In this document: piece after piece, positions 21,301-32,685 of the stretch
Position numbering within the stretch: position 1 is the stretch's first letter
Layout of the letters: each line of letters starts with the position of its first letter
Source: Symbiodinium natans
Lineage: Eukaryota > Sar > Dinophyceae > Suessiales > Symbiodiniaceae
Direction: 5' to 3'
DNA: 62,000 nt
Assembly: GCA_905221605.1 (NCBI GenBank)
Contig: CAJNDS010002145.1
Coordinates: 47,501 to 109,500, forward strand
Notes under the pieces: model-generated
Told to the model about the DNA's origin: nothing
The model's input: the letters and a program-made list of their open reading frames with translations, nothing else
The model's database searches: none
Made by a program: the position numbers and the translations under genes

Positions 21301-22359
21301 CCGACAAACAGAACAGCGCACTCATTGAATAGAAAGTCTGCCGCGAACCAGTTAGCTAGGACTTAGCTAAGTCCACTTATATGGTACCACGGACGAAATT
21401 CCACGTTCCCACGAGCACGACTTATAAATGACTTAGCAACAACATATATTCTGGGTTATAACCCAAACGCAAGTGGCATTATAACTCTGCTATATTACTC
21501 ATAAACGCTTATAAACATCTGGCTCAGTTACGTTGACTTATAAGACAGTTTGCCTGAGTTGTAAGACTGGAAGTCCTACTTGTAAGTGTATACATAAACC
21601 ACTCAACCGCACCCCGCCAACATAGTACACGTACCTGGACCAGCAGAGCGACAAGCCCAAACCAAAGAGAAAAAGCAAATCCAAATCGCCCACCTCCCGC
21701 TCACCCATCTGAAAAAAAACAACAAAAATGCATCCGTAGCGAGTGTTCGCCTACGGTCAAATCGATCTACAGAGGTCCCGGCACATCCCTTGTCGAACAG
21801 GCAAAAAAGCAGAAACATAGCAAGGGGGGGTCGGGCTTGCCATTGGTGTTGGCATGTGGCCAAAACACCGCCACAAGGGGATCGTGTCCCCCTGCACCCT
21901 TCGGCTAGTCGTGCCAGCCAATCCCTTGACAGGCAAAATCCGACCACGACGTATCGACGCCTCCCCCCGCCACGAACCCGCCTTTTTCGTAGAAGCTGTC
22001 AACAGGCCCGATTTCGCCGATTCCGAACCGGCTGAAAACGACGACACACTCGCAACAGCATGTGAACAAGCGAGTGAGGGTACTCTGGGTGTGAAGTTAC
22101 CGCAAAAACCTCGAGAAGAACTTGACCGAGAGTATCTTCGTCCGACAGCCCACCCAGGAAGCTGCCCGACACGACACCGCTTCGAGAGAAGGCGGCGAAG
22201 GCACTCCATGAGCACCCCCCCCAACACCTTCCCCCGAACAAAGAAACCCAATGGCACGGGACCAGTGGAGCAAGACCGCAAGAGTGCGGATGCCGTTAAG
22301 AGAATTGGCGGCACTCTCACCCCATCAGTATAAAAGGCCCACCAAACTGTAACCAACCA

Positions 22360-22440
22360 AAGTGACAAAGGTGACACCCCTCAGGGTATGGAGTTGGTCT
22401 CAGTAGGGGCACTACCTTACCCCTAGCTGAGTCCCTTCCA
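22360..22440 (+). other. Stem-loop near the right end of the insertion
   Basis: CTCAGTAGGGG and CCCCTAGCTGAG form an 11-bp stem with one bulged base around a 10-base loop (about 22,399-22,432). It could be a structural end of the inserted element. A tRNA-like A box was considered but the fit is poor. Confidence 0.4.
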
Positions 22441-24432
22441 TCGCCCACGTGGAGGCCTCCGCCGTCGGGGTGAGGAAACATGGCTCAGAAGAGGAAGCGA
22501 GAGATACCCTATCCCATCCCAATGTTGCTATCTCAGGGGCCTCCCGAATGCAGGGGCCTTTAGAGGCTAGAGCTTCCAGTAGCATCCAACCCTCCCTCCC
22601 AGCTCGACATGAGACATTGCCTCTCCTCCCCTCCCCTCACCTCTTCCTTTCCTCGCAGAAAGAGACAGACCATAGTCCGCAATCTTATAATGCCCTTCAT
22701 TCTCCTTGCTTAACCTTGCCTTTTCTATCCCCCCACTTAATGGCAAAAGGAACAGAAGAGGAAAGGCTCATGGGCTGGACACGAGAAAAGCGAGAGCGGG
22801 GTCAAGGAAGAGAACGAACATGGAAAAGAAAGGAAGGAGAGCTAGAGGGAAGATAGAGAGATAGAGAGGAGAAATGAAGGACAAAGACCGTGGAAGAAAG
22901 GCGTGAGCAATGCTCGGGACATAAGTGTAAGGGGTGAGGAAAAGGAACAGTGGATAACAAAAACAAGTGTCCTGCTTGACCCCTTTTTGTTCTCCAAGCG
23001 GCCCTCTTTTCACCATCGCTTCCTTCTTCCTCTCCTTCATTGTTTTTGTTTCCTTCACCCTGTTCCCCTATCTGTCGCTCTTCCACTGTCTTCCTTCTTC
23101 CTCTTCTCCCTAATTGTTGTCTCCTTCTCTTTGCTTCTCTATCTGTCTCCATCTCTCTCACTCCGGTGCTCCCCGGCGTTTTCTGTTCAATTGCTCATCC
23201 TTTCTGACTTTACGAGGCGGACCCTGTACAAACGATGGGTCCTGTTCTGGACATGGTCCCGCACTGCCTCTTTCCACACACTCCAGACCCCTCTGAGCCG
23301 CCCCAAGAGTTTCGGGCGGCCTTCAGAGAGCGTCTCCCAGGGGCCTCCAAGAGCCCCCATATTGCCAAGAAGAAAAACCACACAGAGACATGTAGAGAAG
23401 TAGTTACGAGGAGCTGGAGAAGTCCTCCTTCCATCATATCATTCCCTTCATTCTCCTTGCTTAACCTTGCCCTTCTTCTACCCCCCCCCCTACTTAATGA
23501 CAAAAGGAACAGAGGAAGAAAGGGCCGCAAAAGGGACACAAGAAAGGGAGAGTGCAGAAAGCGGGCGCACGAAGAGCGAAAACGAAAGGAAGGAGAAAGA
23601 AAGCTTCTTAAAGACAATAGCATTCCGAAGAACAACGAAATCCTGTCATTTATTGAAATACTGGATGGACTCGTTGATTCCTTTTCAAATGAAGGGTTCT
23701 ATCGTTCACGGTGTTCCTTAGAACAGGAGGGCCTTTCAGGACAACGCCCTCATCTGTATTCAACATAGGCAGGGCTACCTCTGATTAAGAATACACGGAA
23801 CGGTTCATTCTAAGAAAATAAACTCTCTCATTTCAATCGGAGCGGACGGACCCACTCATCTATCAAGAAAAGAGCCGAAAGCATTTGGGAGGAATTAAAA
23901 TACGAATGAGGGGCTATCGCAGTATCCTTTTGTCTTCTGACACGGATTCTTTGACAGAAGGGGTTCCTGCCTCTTGTTTCTTTCAAGAAAGGGAGGCTTT
24001 CGAGTGGCAAGGGGCGAACTCACGCCCACCCCAGTCTTTGGGGCCACTCTGAAAACAGCTTGGAGAGGACAGTTGCTTCTCTCTCCTTTTTCTGTTTCTC
24101 TATCTCTTGCTCCGTGTCTGTCGTTCTCCTTCCCTCCTTCTGCGAATCTGCTTCTTTCAATATCCACCAGGGCCCCGCCGTTTTCGGGTTCCTTGAAGGG
24201 GCTCCCTGAAAGGGCCTCCCAGGGGTTTGAGAGAAGACCGCGAAAGGGCAAAAGGGGACACTTCTTGAAGGATGTTGAATGGCAAGTAAAAAACGGGAGG
24301 GGCGAGGAGGAAAGAGGAAAGAACAAGAAGAAGGAAGAGGGGAAGAGAAAGGAATGATGGCAGGAAGGAGGGAAGGAGGCAGAGAGGGAGAGAGACAGAG
24401 AGAGAGAGAGAGACAGAGACAAAGAGAAGAGC

Positions 24433-24481
<49 letters not shown>

Positions 24482-24549
24482 CGAAAGAGAAAAAGATGGA
24501 GAGAGATACGATGAATAAAAGAACCACACTCAGCTATTTAAAGGGTGTG

Positions 24550-27509
24550 AAGATGCTCCGGGGAGAATTCCCGGGCATCTTCAATCTTCAATCTTCAAAC
24601 ACAGGGCCGATTAAGCACTCCACCTGCTGCTTAATCGGCCCTTGGATTGAAGATTGAATATTGAATATGCCGGGGAACTCTCCCCGGAGTATCTTCAACA
24701 CCAAACCCCTGCCGATTAAGCACTTCATCTGCCTAACCGGCCCAGGGTTGAGAATCTAGGATTGAAGGTGCTCCGGGGAGAGTTCCCGGGCATGTTCAAT
24801 CTTCAAACCCAGGGCCGATTAAGCAGGTGGAGCGCTCAATCGGCCTTGAGGCCGAAGGATCAGGACTGAAGATGCGCGGGGAGAGCTTCCCGGCATCGTC
24901 AATCTTTAAGCTTCCAACCCAGGGCCGATTAAGCAGCTGGAGCGCTTACTCGGCGATGGGGTCCAGTAGTTCAATATTTCATATGCTCTGCTAAAGTCCG
25001 TAGCATTTTCAAGCCCCCCTCCCAAAGACCCATCTGTATTTTGGTGTTTGGGATACCGTAAACCAAAGCTAAATGAAAGGGAAGAAGTCCCTTTTTCCTC
25101 TGCCAATCTTCTTCCTCCCACTCCTCTCTTCCTCTCCTATTCCTTTCTTAGCATAGAGCATGGAGTGGTGAGAGGGAAGGGGTGAAAGCGGATGAGAAAA
25201 GTGACAGAGAGGGCAGGGCGAAATCTTCATTTCCTTGCCTTTTTCGTCCCTCTCACCTCTCCTTCTCATCGTTCTCTTGCTTTCTCGTTTGAGAAGGATG
25301 TGGAAAGGAGGGAAGGGCAGGGCATGGAACAAGGCGGGCGAAGGCGGAACACAGAGAGGGGGGGGGGGCGAAATCGAGTGAGAAAGGATGGAACAAGCAA
25401 GAAATGAGGAAAAAAAGAAGAGGAAGCGAGAGATACCCTATCCCATCCCAATGTTGCTGTGTCTCAGGGGCCTCGGGAGTTGGCAGGGGCTCCCGGGAGC
25501 CTCCCGAATGTAGGGGCCTTTAGAGGCTAGAGCTTCCAGTAGCATCCAACCCTCCCTCCCAGCTCGACATGAGACATTGCCTCTCCTCCCCTCCCTCACC
25601 TCTTCCTTTCCTCGCAGAAAGAGACAGATCATAGTCCGCCATCTTATAATGCCCTTCCTTCTCCTTGCTTAACCTTGCCTTTTCTATCCCCCCACTTAAT
25701 GGCAAAAGGAACAGAAGAGGAAAGGCTCATGGGCTGGACACGAGAAAAGCGAGAGCGGGGTCAAGGAGGAGAACGAACATGGAAAAGAAAGGAAGGAGAG
25801 CTAGAGGGAAGATAGAGAGATAGAGAGGAGAAATGAAGGACAAAGACCGTGGAAGAAAGGCGTGAGCAATGCTCGGGACATAAGTGTAAGGGGTGAGGAA
25901 AAGGAACAGTGGATAACAAAAACAAGTGTCCTGCTTGACCCCTTTTTGTTCTCCAAGCGGCCCTCTTTTCACCATCGCTTCCTTCTTCCTCTCCTTCATT
26001 GTTTTTGTTTCCTTCACCCTGTTCCCCTATCTGTCGCTCTTTCACTGTCTTCCTTCTTCCTCTTCTCCCTAATTGTTGTCTCCTTCTCTTTGCTTCTCTA
26101 TCTGTCTCCATCTCTCTCACTCCGGTGCCCCCCGGCGTTTTCTGTTCAATTGCTCATCCTTTCTGACTTTACGAGGCGGACCCTGTACAAACGATGGGTC
26201 CTGTTCTGGACATGGTCCCGCACTGCCTCTTTCCACACACTCCAAACCCCTCTGAGCCGCCCCAAGAGTTTCGGGCGGCCTTCAGAGAGCGTCTCCCAGG
26301 GGCCTCCAAGAGCCCCCATATTGCCAAGAAGAAAAACCACACAGAGACATGTAGAGAAGTAGTTACGAGGAGCTGGAGAAGTCCTCCTTCCATCATATCA
26401 TTCCCTTCATTCTCCTTGCTTAACCTTGCCCTTCTTCTACCCCCCCTACTTAATGACAAAAGGAACAGAGGAAGAAAGGGCCGCAAAAGGGACACAAGAA
26501 AGGGAGAGTGCAGAAAGCGGGCGCACGAAGAGCGAAAACGAAAGGAAGGAGAAAGAAAGCTTCTTAAAGACAATAGCATTCCGAAGAACAACGAAATCCT
26601 GTCATTTATTGAAATACTGGATGGACTCGTTGATTCCTTTTCAAATGAAGGGTTCTATCGTTCACGGTGTTCCTTAGAACAGGAGGGCCTTTCAGGACAA
26701 CGCCCTCATCTGTATTCAACATAGGCAGGGCTACCTCTGATTAAGAATACACGGAACGGTTCATTCTAAGAAAATAAACTCTCTCATTTCAATCGGAGCG
26801 GACGGACCCACTCATCTATCAAGAAAAGAGCCGAAAGCATTTGGGAGGAATTAAAATACGAATGAGGGGCTATCGCAGTATCCTTTTGTCTTCTGACACG
26901 GATTCTTTGACAGAAGGGGTTCCTGCCTCTTGTTTCTTTCAAGAAAGGGAGGCTTTCGAGTGGCAAGGGGCGAACTCACGCCCACCCCAGTCTTTGGGGC
27001 CACTCTGAAAACAGCTTGGAGAGGACAGTTGCTTCTCTCTCCTTTTTCTGTTTCTCTATCTCTTGCTCCGTGTCTGTCGTTCTCCTTCCCTCCTTCTGCG
27101 AATCTGCTTCTTTCAATATCCACCAGGGCCCCGCCGTTTTCGGGTTCCTTGAAGGGGCTCCCTGAAAGGGCCTCCCAGGGGTTTGAGAGAAGACTGCGAA
27201 AGGGCAAAAGGGGACACTTCTTGAAGGATGTTGAATGGCAAGTAAAAAACGGGAGGGGCGAGGAGGAAAGAGGAAAGAACAAGAAGAAGGAAGAGGGGAA
27301 GAGAAAGGAATGATGGCAGGAAGGAGGGAAGGAGGCAGAGAAGGAGAGAGACAGAGAGAGACAGAGACAAAGAGAAGAGAGAGGGAGCGAGAGAGAGAGA
27401 GAGAGAGAGCGAGAGAGGGAGAGACAGAGAGAAAGCGAGAGCGAAAGAGAAAAAGATGGAGAGAGATACGATGAATAAAAGAACCACACTGAGCTATTTA
27501 AAGGGTGTT
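24550..27509 (+). repeat. Tandem segmental duplication, copy 2
   Basis: Second copy of the 19,973-24,549 segment without the 1.7-kb insertion. The junction between copies falls at AAAGGGTGTGAAGATGCTCC (about 24,541-24,560). At the end of copy 2 the sequence AAAGGGTGTTAAGTC departs into unique DNA at 27,510. Within each copy a CATTCTCCTTGCTTAACCTT segment is itself repeated (about 22,698 and 23,449 in copy 1), so there is an older internal duplication. Confidence 0.9.
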
Positions 27510-28210
27510 AAGTCTTTTAGAGAGCCCATAATTTGAACATTTTGAATAATTGAATTCAGGTCTTCATTTTTTATAGTATTTTGAATTCAGGTCTTCATTT
27601 TTTCATAATATTTGGGAGGCTCAAGATATCACATTGGGCGCAATCACTGTAACTGAACGATGCAAACAGTTTTAGTTATGGTTACCGCAAAATATTAAAC
27701 TGTAGGGTGGAGACCAGAGACCTCAATCATACGATTTGTTTACAAAAATGCACTTCTTGTAGCCTGGTAAAGATCTTGAAGCATTGAAAAAGTAAGACTG
27801 CAACAACGTTAAGGAACGTTGTTGTTTTGCAAAACCTTAAAGCACCATCATTGCTTTAACGAAAAGGTTCGATTTGAACCTTGATATGTCCTCAACATCA
27901 AAAAACGAAAGGTTTGTTTATCAACCTGGTGCGCCTGCGTTTTTGCGTAAACCCTAGTGTGTCCTAAACTTCAAAAACGACGGGATTTTTGTAAGCCTGG
28001 GTGTGCCCCCATCCTCGAAAACGAAGGTGTGTTTGTAAACACGTTCAAGCGAAAGGGTTTTAATTTGTTGTAAACCCTAGCATAGGGTTTTTGTCAGCCC
28101 TAGCGTGCCCTCAACCTCAAAAACGAAAGCTCCTTTTAAATATTAAAATCTCTTAACATCCTTAAAACCTAGAAAATTTCAGCGTAGAAGAAGGCAAGGA
28201 TTTTTCCAAT
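27510..28210. other. Unassigned stretch with short tandem repeats
   Basis: A 32-bp near-perfect repeat (TTGAATTCAGGTCTTCATTT) lies at about 27,549-27,605. From about 27,790 to 28,130 there are degenerate units around CCTCAACCTCAAAAACGAAA and TTTGTAAGCCTGG. No gene recognised. Confidence 0.55.
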
Positions 28211-28617
28211 CTAAAAAGGTGTCCCGGGGTCTCAGGGTTAGGGGGTAGGCGCTGAGGCTCTTAGGAGCTTAGGAGCTTAGGGTTTAGGGTTTAGGGTTTA
28301 GGTTTAAGGATTTCGGAGCCTAGGAGTATAGGGTTTGATTTAAGGTTTAAGGGTAGGCGCTTAGGCGCTTAGGAGCTTAGGAGCTTAGGAGGGTTTAAGG
28401 ATTTAGGGGGTAGGCACTTAGGTGCTTAGGACCTCAGGAGCTTAGGGTTTAGGGTTTAAGGGTTTAGGGGTTTAGGGGTTTAGGGGGTAGGCGCCGAGGA
28501 GCTTAGGAGCTTTGGAGCTTAGGGTTTAAGGATCTACTAGTGCAGGGGGTAGCTTAGGAACTGGTTTAAGGTTTTAAGGGTTGAAGAAGTAGGCGCTTAG
28601 GCGCCTAGGAGCTTGAT
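28210..28617 (+). repeat. Degenerate CTTAGGAG / TTTAGGG mixed repeats
   Basis: Interspersed copies of CTTAGGAGCTTAGGAG, GTAGGCGCTTAGG and TTTAGGG. It looks like telomere-derived sequence that has diverged into a 10-bp pattern. It abuts the left end of the AT-rich satellite. Confidence 0.7.
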
Positions 28618-30875
28618 TTAAAATAGAAGAAAATCCTTAAAATCCGTAAAAAATAAAATCCGAGGCGCCGAATTTGGTTTTAGGAGAAGCCCCAAACGAT
28701 TTAAATTTTTAAAAATCCTTAAAATCCATAAAAAATAAAATCAAAATAATTTATTTTTTAAGGATTTTAAGGATTTTATTCGATTTTAAAATGCATAAAA
28801 TCCTTAAAAAATAAATTCGGCCTCTGATTTTATTTTTTAAGGATTTTATGCATTTTAAAATAGAAGAAAATCCTTAAAATCCTTAAAAAATAAAATCCGA
28901 GGCCGAATTTGGTTTTAGGAGAAGCCCCAAACGATTTAAATTTTTAAAAATCCTTAAAATCCATAAAAAATAAAATCAAAATAATTTATTTTTTAAGGAT
29001 TTTAAGGATTTTATTCGATTTTAAAATGCATAAAATCCTTAAAAAATAAATTCGGCCTCTGATTTTATTTTTTAAGGATTTTATGCATTTTAAAATAGAA
29101 GAAAATCCTTAAAATCCTTAAAAAACAAAATCCGAGGCCGAATTTGGTTTTAGGAGAAGCCCCAAACGATTTAAATTTTTAAAAATCCTTAAAATCCATA
29201 AAAAATAAAATCAAAATAATTTATTTTTTAAGGCTTTTAAGGATTTTCTTCTATTTTAAAATGCATAAAATCCTTAAAAAATAATTTCGGCCTCTGATTT
29301 TATTTTTTAAGGATTTTATGCATTTTAAAATAGAAGAAAATCCTTAAAATCCTTAAAAAAATAAAATCCGAGGCCGAATTTGGTTTTAGGAGAAGCCCCA
29401 AACGATTTAAATTTTTAAAAATCCTTAAAATCCATAAAAAATAAAATCAAAATAATATATTTTTTAAGGCTTTTAAGGATTTTCTTCTATTTTAAAATGC
29501 ATAAAATCCTTAAAAAATAATATCAGAGGCCGAATTTATTTTTTAAGGATTTTATGCATTTTAAAATAGAAGAAAATCCTTAAAATCCTTAAAAAATAAA
29601 ATCCGAGGCCGAATTTGGTTTTAGGAGAAGCCCCAAACGATTTAAATTCTTAAAAATCCTTAAAATCCATAAAAAATAAAATCAAAATAATTTGTTTTTT
29701 AAGGATTTAAGGATTTTATTCGATTTTAAAATGCATAAAATCCTTAAAAAAATAAATTCGGCCTCTGATTTTATTGTTTAAGGATTTTATGCATTTTAAA
29801 ATAGGAGAAAGGCCGAATTTGGTTTTAGGAGAAGCCCCAAACGATTTAAATTTTTAAAAATCCTTAAAATCCATAAAAAATAAAATCAAAATAATTTTTT
29901 TAAGGATTTTAAGGATTTTATTCGATTTTAAAATGCATAAAATCCTTAAAAAATAAATTCGGCCTCTGATTTTATTTTTTAAGGATTTTATGCATTTTAA
30001 AATAGAAGAAAATCCTTAAAATCCTTAAAAAACAAAATCCGAGGCCGAATTTGGTTTTAGGAGAAGCCCCAAACGATTTAAATTTTTAAAAATCCTTAAA
30101 ATCCATAAAAAATAAAAGCAAAATAATTTATTTTTTAAGGATTTTAAGGATTTTATTCGATTTTAAAATGCATAAAATCCTTAAAGAATAAATTCGGCCT
30201 CTGATTTTATTTTTTAAGGATTTTATGCATTTTAAAATAGAAGAAAATCCTTAAAATCCTTAAAAAATAAAATCCGAGGCCGAATTTGGTTTTAGGAGAA
30301 GCCCCAAACGATTTAAATTTTTAAAAATCCTTAAAATCCATAAAAAATAAAATCAAAATAATTTATGTTTTAAGGCTTTTAAGGATTTTCTTCTATTTTA
30401 AAATGCATAAAATCCTTAAAAAATAATATCAGAGGCCGAATTTATTTTTTAAGGATTTTATGCATTTTAAAATCGAATAAAATCCTTAAAATCCTTAAAA
30501 AATAAATTATTTTGATTTTATTTTTTTATGGATTTTAAGGATTTTTAAAAATTTAAATCGTTTGGGGCTTCTCCTAAAACCAAATTCGGCCTCGGATTTT
30601 ATTTTTTTAAGGATTTTAAGGATTTTCTTCTATTTTAAAATGCATAAAATCCTTAAAAAATAAAATCAGAGGCCGAAATTATTTTTTAAGGATTTTATGC
30701 ATTTTAAAATAGAAGAAAATCCTTAAAAGCCTTAAAAAATAAATTATTTTGATTTTATTTTTTATGGATTTTAAGGATTTTTAAAAATTTAAATCGTTTG
30801 GGGCTTCTCCTAAAACCAAATTCGGCCTCGGATTTTGTTTTTTAAGGATTTTAAGGATTTTCTTCTATTTTAAAA
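28617..30875. repeat. AT-rich hairpin satellite, about 235-bp period (left part)
   Basis: Units recur at about 28,861, 29,096, 29,331 and 29,567, giving a period of 235-236. Each unit carries a perfect inverted repeat of about 32 bp (TTTTAAAATGCATAAAATCC... against GGATTTTATGCATTTTAAAA) around a short loop. The loop reads TTCGGCCTCTGA in most units and the reverse complement in others (for example 29,519 and 30,424). From about 30,440 the whole array continues in inverted orientation. No coding capacity. Confidence 0.95.
30862..30875. repeat. Target-site duplication, 5' copy
   Basis: CTTCTATTTTAAAA, 14 bp, is identical to 45,103-45,116 and flanks the LINE. Uninterrupted satellite units nearby (about 30,626-30,650) show the empty site, CTTCTATTTTAAAATGCAT. 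Confidence 0.9.
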
Positions 30876-30941
30876 CCCTCTGGGCCCACAGAGCATTCCT
30901 TGACTTGGGTTGCCTGTTGAGGGGGTTGGGACCCCAGAGGG
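30876..30941 (+). other. Hairpin at the extreme 5' end of the LINE
   Basis: CCCTCTGGG (30,876-30,884) and CCCAGAGGG (30,933-30,941) are perfect inverted repeats beginning at the first base of the element. A 5' RNA structure could act in translation or in template recognition; this is inference. Confidence 0.6.
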
Positions 30942-31083
30942 CGGCACTAAGATGGGCTCCTCCTCCCATCGATGAGCACCCTCCCCCCTGCTGCCCTTGT
31001 CCCTCTGTGGGGTGACAGTGCCCATTCTCCTTGTGCAGCCTTTTTGTTCCTTCGGCTGTGCGTGCCCCCTGTGCCTTTGTGCC

Positions 31084-32091
31084 ATGGCTGCCCTCTTCCC
31101 GCAACTCAAAACATCTTTGAGTGGCACCTTGAACATGCTCTTCAGGTTACTTGTGGCCAGATCCGTTATTGATCTTGCGGGTGGCGATTTTGAAGCACTG
31201 CCTGACGACCTTCGTGACTATGGATGTGACTTGCAGTTTTCGGGGGCTTCCCCTGCTGCTTGTGGCTGGACCATTGCCAGTGCCTTGCACGTCATGCGGG
31301 ATACCTTCGAGTCTTGGCCAACCTGCGAGCTTGCACAAGCTGCGCGTGAGGCGGTGCCCGGTTCCGATGGTCAGATGCCCTTGAATGCATACCTTATTGG
31401 TGTGCTGGGCTCTGCCATCTTTGCCAAAGGCCTTCGTGCCTCGGGTGCCCACAAATCCGCGCGCTCTGTGAAGGACAAAGTCCTGCGCACACTGGCTCAC
31501 CTCGGTTGCCACGCGTCTGACATCGTCTCCCCAGCCACGAAGGCAGGAAAGGTCCTACATGATCAATTGGCTCGGCAATCCAGACCGGCGGCTAAGCGCA
31601 CTCTCATTAACAAGTTCAATGGTGCCACGCCACGGATGGCCGTCAAGGCTAATCGTGCCTGGATCCCCAAGCGCCAAGTGATGGATGGGTTGCTCTCCGC
31701 CCCTCTTGTTGGACACTTCACGGCCTCCAGAATCTGGCAGATATTCCGGGCCCATGTACAGTATCCACATGACCTCAATCTTGAGCTGTGTTTGACGGGA
31801 CCCGGGGCCCGTACGGGGTTGTGTTGGCTGTTTCAACACCCCCCTGCCCTCAACAAATATCTCGCCGATCATGACACTACTCTGTTTTTCACGAACCTGC
31901 TTTTGCGCCTTCGGCCGTATGTGCAGCGCTGTGATTTCCTACGCCCAAACCTCGGAGATTCAGCCAGCTTCCGGCAAGCCAAAGCTGTAGTGCTTCAGCA
32001 CCTTCTCACCCTTGAGGGCCTCGCGTACGCCGCCTGTGAATTGTCTAAGTTCATCAATATGGTCCTCTCCTCTCCCCTGCCTGCAGACTAG
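31084..32091 (+). CDS. LINE 5' ORF, helical domain with GPGA motif
   Basis: I prefer the ATG at 31,084 (GTGCCATGGCT, good context; 335 residues). The same frame is open from an ATG at 30,997 (364 residues), but those extra residues are Cys-rich and look untranslated. In 364-residue numbering, residues 155-228 are basic (KSARSVKDKVLRTL, KRTLINKF). Residues 237-275 read LVGHFTASRIWQIF...DLNLELCLTGPGARTGL. This spacing (GxFxAxxIxxxF, then GPGAxxGL) recalls the helix-hairpin-helix-like core of the helical domain of 5-hydroxymethyluracil DNA kinases and the alpha-glutamyl/putrescinyl-thymine pyrophosphorylase group. That assignment is from memory of the motif and is inference. No transmembrane segment or kinase P-loop is seen. 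Not a normal LINE ORF1. Confidence 0.65.
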   Translation: MAALFPQLKTSLSGTLNMLFRLLVARSVIDLAGGDFEALPDDLRDYGCDLQFSGASPAACGWTIASALHVMRDTFESWPTCELAQAAREAVPGSDGQMPLNAYLIGVLGSAIFAKGLRASGAHKSARSVKDKVLRTLAHLGCHASDIVSPATKAGKVLHDQLARQSRPAAKRTLINKFNGATPRMAVKANRAWIPKRQVMDGLLSAPLVGHFTASRIWQIFRAHVQYPHDLNLELCLTGPGARTGLCWLFQHPPALNKYLADHDTTLFFTNLLLRLRPYVQRCDFLRPNLGDSASFRQAKAVVLQHLLTLEGLAYAACELSKFINMVLSSPLPAD

Positions 32092-32167
32092 CCTGCAGAC
32101 TAGCATGGCGCACAAAAATGTCCAGCGTTGCTGCTCTTTCACCTTTTTCCTTTTTCTCTTTTTCTTT

Positions 32168-32600
32168 GCGTGCACACTGGTACAGACAGCCAGGGGACGC
32201 ATGTTCCCGCCGGCCGTCGTGCACACACATACCCACTCTCTTCTTTCTCACACGTTGTTTGGCGCGGTTTCTCCGTTCTCCTTGCGTGCACACTGGGACA
32301 GACAGCCAGGGGACGCATGTACTCGCCGGCCGTCGTGCACACACATACACCCTCCCCCCCTTCTCACTCTTCGCTTGGCGCGGCTTCTCCTTTTTTGTTT
32401 TTTTTTGTTTTTTTTCTGTGCGTACACACTGGGACATACAGCCAGGGGACGCATGTTCTCGCCGGCCGTCGTGCACACACATACCCACTCTCTTCTTTCT
32501 CACACGTAGTTTGGCGCGGTTTCTCCGTTCTCCTTGCGTGCACACTGGGACAGACAGCCAGGGGACGCATGTACTCGCCGGCCGTCGTGCACACACACAC
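32168..32600 (+). repeat. Four-copy tandem repeat of about 116-137 bp in the LINE
   Basis: Units begin CGTGCACACTGG..CAGACAGCCAGG at 32,168, 32,284, 32,421 and 32,537 and contain GCCGGCCGTCGTGCACACAC. They follow the 5' ORF stop directly and are followed by a (CT)n tract (32,606-32,684). Overlapping open frames in all phases across the array are artefacts. A role as promoter repeats is conceivable but not shown. Confidence 0.85.
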
Positions 32601-32605
32601 ACACA

Positions 32606-32606
32606 A

Positions 32607-32685
<79 letters not shown>

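Larger units (their letters stand above)
20787..22488. mobile_element. 1.7-kb insertion present only in copy 1
   Basis: Copy 2 runs straight from ATGAGGAAAAA into AGAAGAGGAAGCGAG (about 25,402-25,420). In copy 1 these two sequences are separated by 1.7 kb. TGAGGAAAAATGG at the left junction and TGAGGAAACATGG at the right junction resemble each other and could be a diverged target duplication. Inside are CTTATAA/GACTTA-rich DNA, an 11-bp minisatellite and a GC-rich right half. A frame of 159 codons (21,854-22,333, plus) overlaps one of 206 codons (21,757-22,377, minus); neither shows a known domain. Deletion from copy 2 is the alternative explanation. Confidence 0.65.
19973..24549 (+). repeat. 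Tandem segmental duplication, copy 1 (with 1.7-kb insertion)
   Basis: This segment is repeated head-to-tail at 24,550-27,509, with matching starts at 19,973 and 24,552. Apart from the insertion at about 20,787-22,488 the copies are almost identical. Small differences include an indel of about 30 bp near 22,533, a C-run of different length near 23,480, and different GA tracts near 24,400. Several open frames survive in both copies (for example 23,235-23,768 and 26,194-26,724), but copies this similar give no evidence of selection. I do not call a gene. Confidence 0.9.

Noticed and set aside
20975-21366. Several ORFs of RPRHGHD or CRGRVV repeats
   Set aside because: The 11-bp minisatellite keeps all frames open; no unique domain.
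21757-22377. 206-codon minus ORF and 159-codon plus ORF in the insertion
   Set aside because: They overlap on opposite strands and neither shows a recognisable domain, so I could not choose one as a gene.
22385-22440. tRNA-derived element (A-box-like TGGTCTCAGTAGG)
   Set aside because: No matching B box or cloverleaf could be found; kept only as a stem-loop.
22802-27489. Pairs of matching ORFs in the two duplicated copies
   Set aside because: Their conservation only reflects the near identity of the copies; matching frames exist on both strands.
27595-27620. Second spliced-leader relic (TTTGGGAGGCTCAAG)
   Set aside because: Only the last eight bases match; expected by chance.
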